A stretch of 64,000 bases of DNA. It comes from Acrocarpospora pleiomorpha. GTDB taxonomy: Bacteria > Actinomycetota > Actinomycetes > Streptosporangiales > Streptosporangiaceae. Positions 63,614 to 64,000 of the stretch are shown piece by piece (position 1 is the first letter of the stretch; every line of letters starts with the position of its first letter). The notes under the pieces are model-generated. The model was not told the DNA's origin. It did no database searches and saw only the letters and a list, made by a program, of their open reading frames with translations. The stretch lies in the NCBI RefSeq assembly GCF_009687885.1, contig NZ_BLAF01000049.1, forward strand, positions 31,686-95,685, read 5' to 3'. Both the position numbers and the translations under genes were made by a program.

Positions 63614-64000
63614 GTGTGCCACGAACGCTGAAGGAGGCGTCGATGTGGAAGCCTCTGGAAGCGGTGCTGTGCAGGAGATGGAGGTAGGTCCTCCGGGATC
63701 GCCCTGCAGGGGGAGGTCCCAAACCACCGCAGGCTGCGTCGGTTAAGTGCCGTTCGTGGTGAGCGCTGCGGGAAAAGGCGCGGTGTGATCGCGTCAGGTG
63801 TGGGTCAGGAAGGCGAGCGGAAGCGAACCGCTGATGAAGTGTCGTAACGGATTTCAGTGGCGTCGAAACCGGGGCAAGACCTGGGCTCCGGGACAAGTCT
63901 GGGGGGAGCCTGCCGACTGCCCAGACGGCGTCCGGCATGTAGGCGGCGCGAGCCTGGCCTGGGCTCTTGCATGGAACGTGGGAACCTGTCGCCCCGACAC
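63614..64000 (+). mobile_element. 5' part of a second group II intron (runs off the right edge)
   Basis: Begins with GTGTGCCACGAACG (GUGYG consensus) at 63614. About 360 nt in, it contains gaacgtgggaacc (63974-63986), the same 13 bases found 412 nt into the intron at 58.5-60.7 kb. The segment is gene-free and G-rich with gaagcgaaccgc and related structured stretches, as in intron domain I. The RT ORF and domain V would lie beyond the window. It differs from the first intron in most of its sequence. Confidence 0.6.

Noticed and set aside
1..64000. tRNA, rRNA, CRISPR array, insertion-sequence transposase
   Set aside because: None was found on reading both strands by eye; no evenly spaced repeat array or transposase motif was seen.

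Overview
The window is very GC-rich, with GTG/TTG starts, many 4-base ATGA/GTGA gene overlaps and actinobacterial family types (FkbH-type extender genes, DUF1707, PadR, RDD, LacI and ROK regulators, twin-S1 protein). It looks like the chromosome of a filamentous actinomycete. A Streptosporangiales-type host is a guess; no rRNA or housekeeping gene in the window fixes the genus.

Region 1 (1-17.5 kb) is part of a type I polyketide cluster that continues off the left edge. On the + strand, the KR-ACP end of PKS A is followed by a 3-hydroxyacyl-CoA dehydrogenase, a free ACP, an acyl-CoA dehydrogenase and an FkbH protein. Together these form a cassette for an ACP-bound hydroxymalonyl (or methoxymalonyl) extender. 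A type II thioesterase and an Sfp-type phosphopantetheinyl transferase follow. Convergent on the - strand are an ABC-2 exporter (ATPase, permease), PKS B (KS-AT-KR-ACP), PKS C (KS-KR-ACP with the AT reduced to a short stub) and a second acyl-CoA dehydrogenase.

Region 2 (17.8-36.3 kb) starts with a PMT-type membrane glycosyltransferase, an aminoglycoside-phosphotransferase-like kinase and a DUF1707 membrane protein. A glycan-use locus follows: a ROK repressor diverges from a LacI-type sensor that has no DNA-binding domain, then come a sugar ABC importer (lipoprotein and two permeases, no own ATPase), a GH2 beta-mannosidase and a 2209-residue secreted enzyme (beta-helix, CBM32-like domains, FN3, GH95, FIMAH). 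An RDD membrane protein converges on it.

Region 3 (36.3-47.7 kb) has an 8-gene - strand operon (peptide/opine-type ABC importer, cysteine hydrolase, aldehyde dehydrogenase, aldo/keto reductase) divergent from a PadR regulator, then a LacI-ribokinase-carboxymuconolactone decarboxylase-like operon.

Region 4 (47.9-57.9 kb) is an 11-gene + strand catabolic operon: amidohydrolase, two AA_synth-family proteins, FAD monooxygenase, NitT/TauT-type importer, GATase-like protein, isochorismatase-like amidase and an unknown protein. It resembles a pathway for a nitrogen-containing or aromatic compound, but the substrate is not evident.

Region 5 (58-64 kb) is accessory DNA. A RelE/HigB-type toxin gene with an intact HTH antitoxin is split by a complete 2,205-bp group II intron; joining the exons restores the toxin frame exactly. 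Gene debris, a twin-S1 protein, a secreted protein and the 5' part of a second group II intron at the right edge complete the window.
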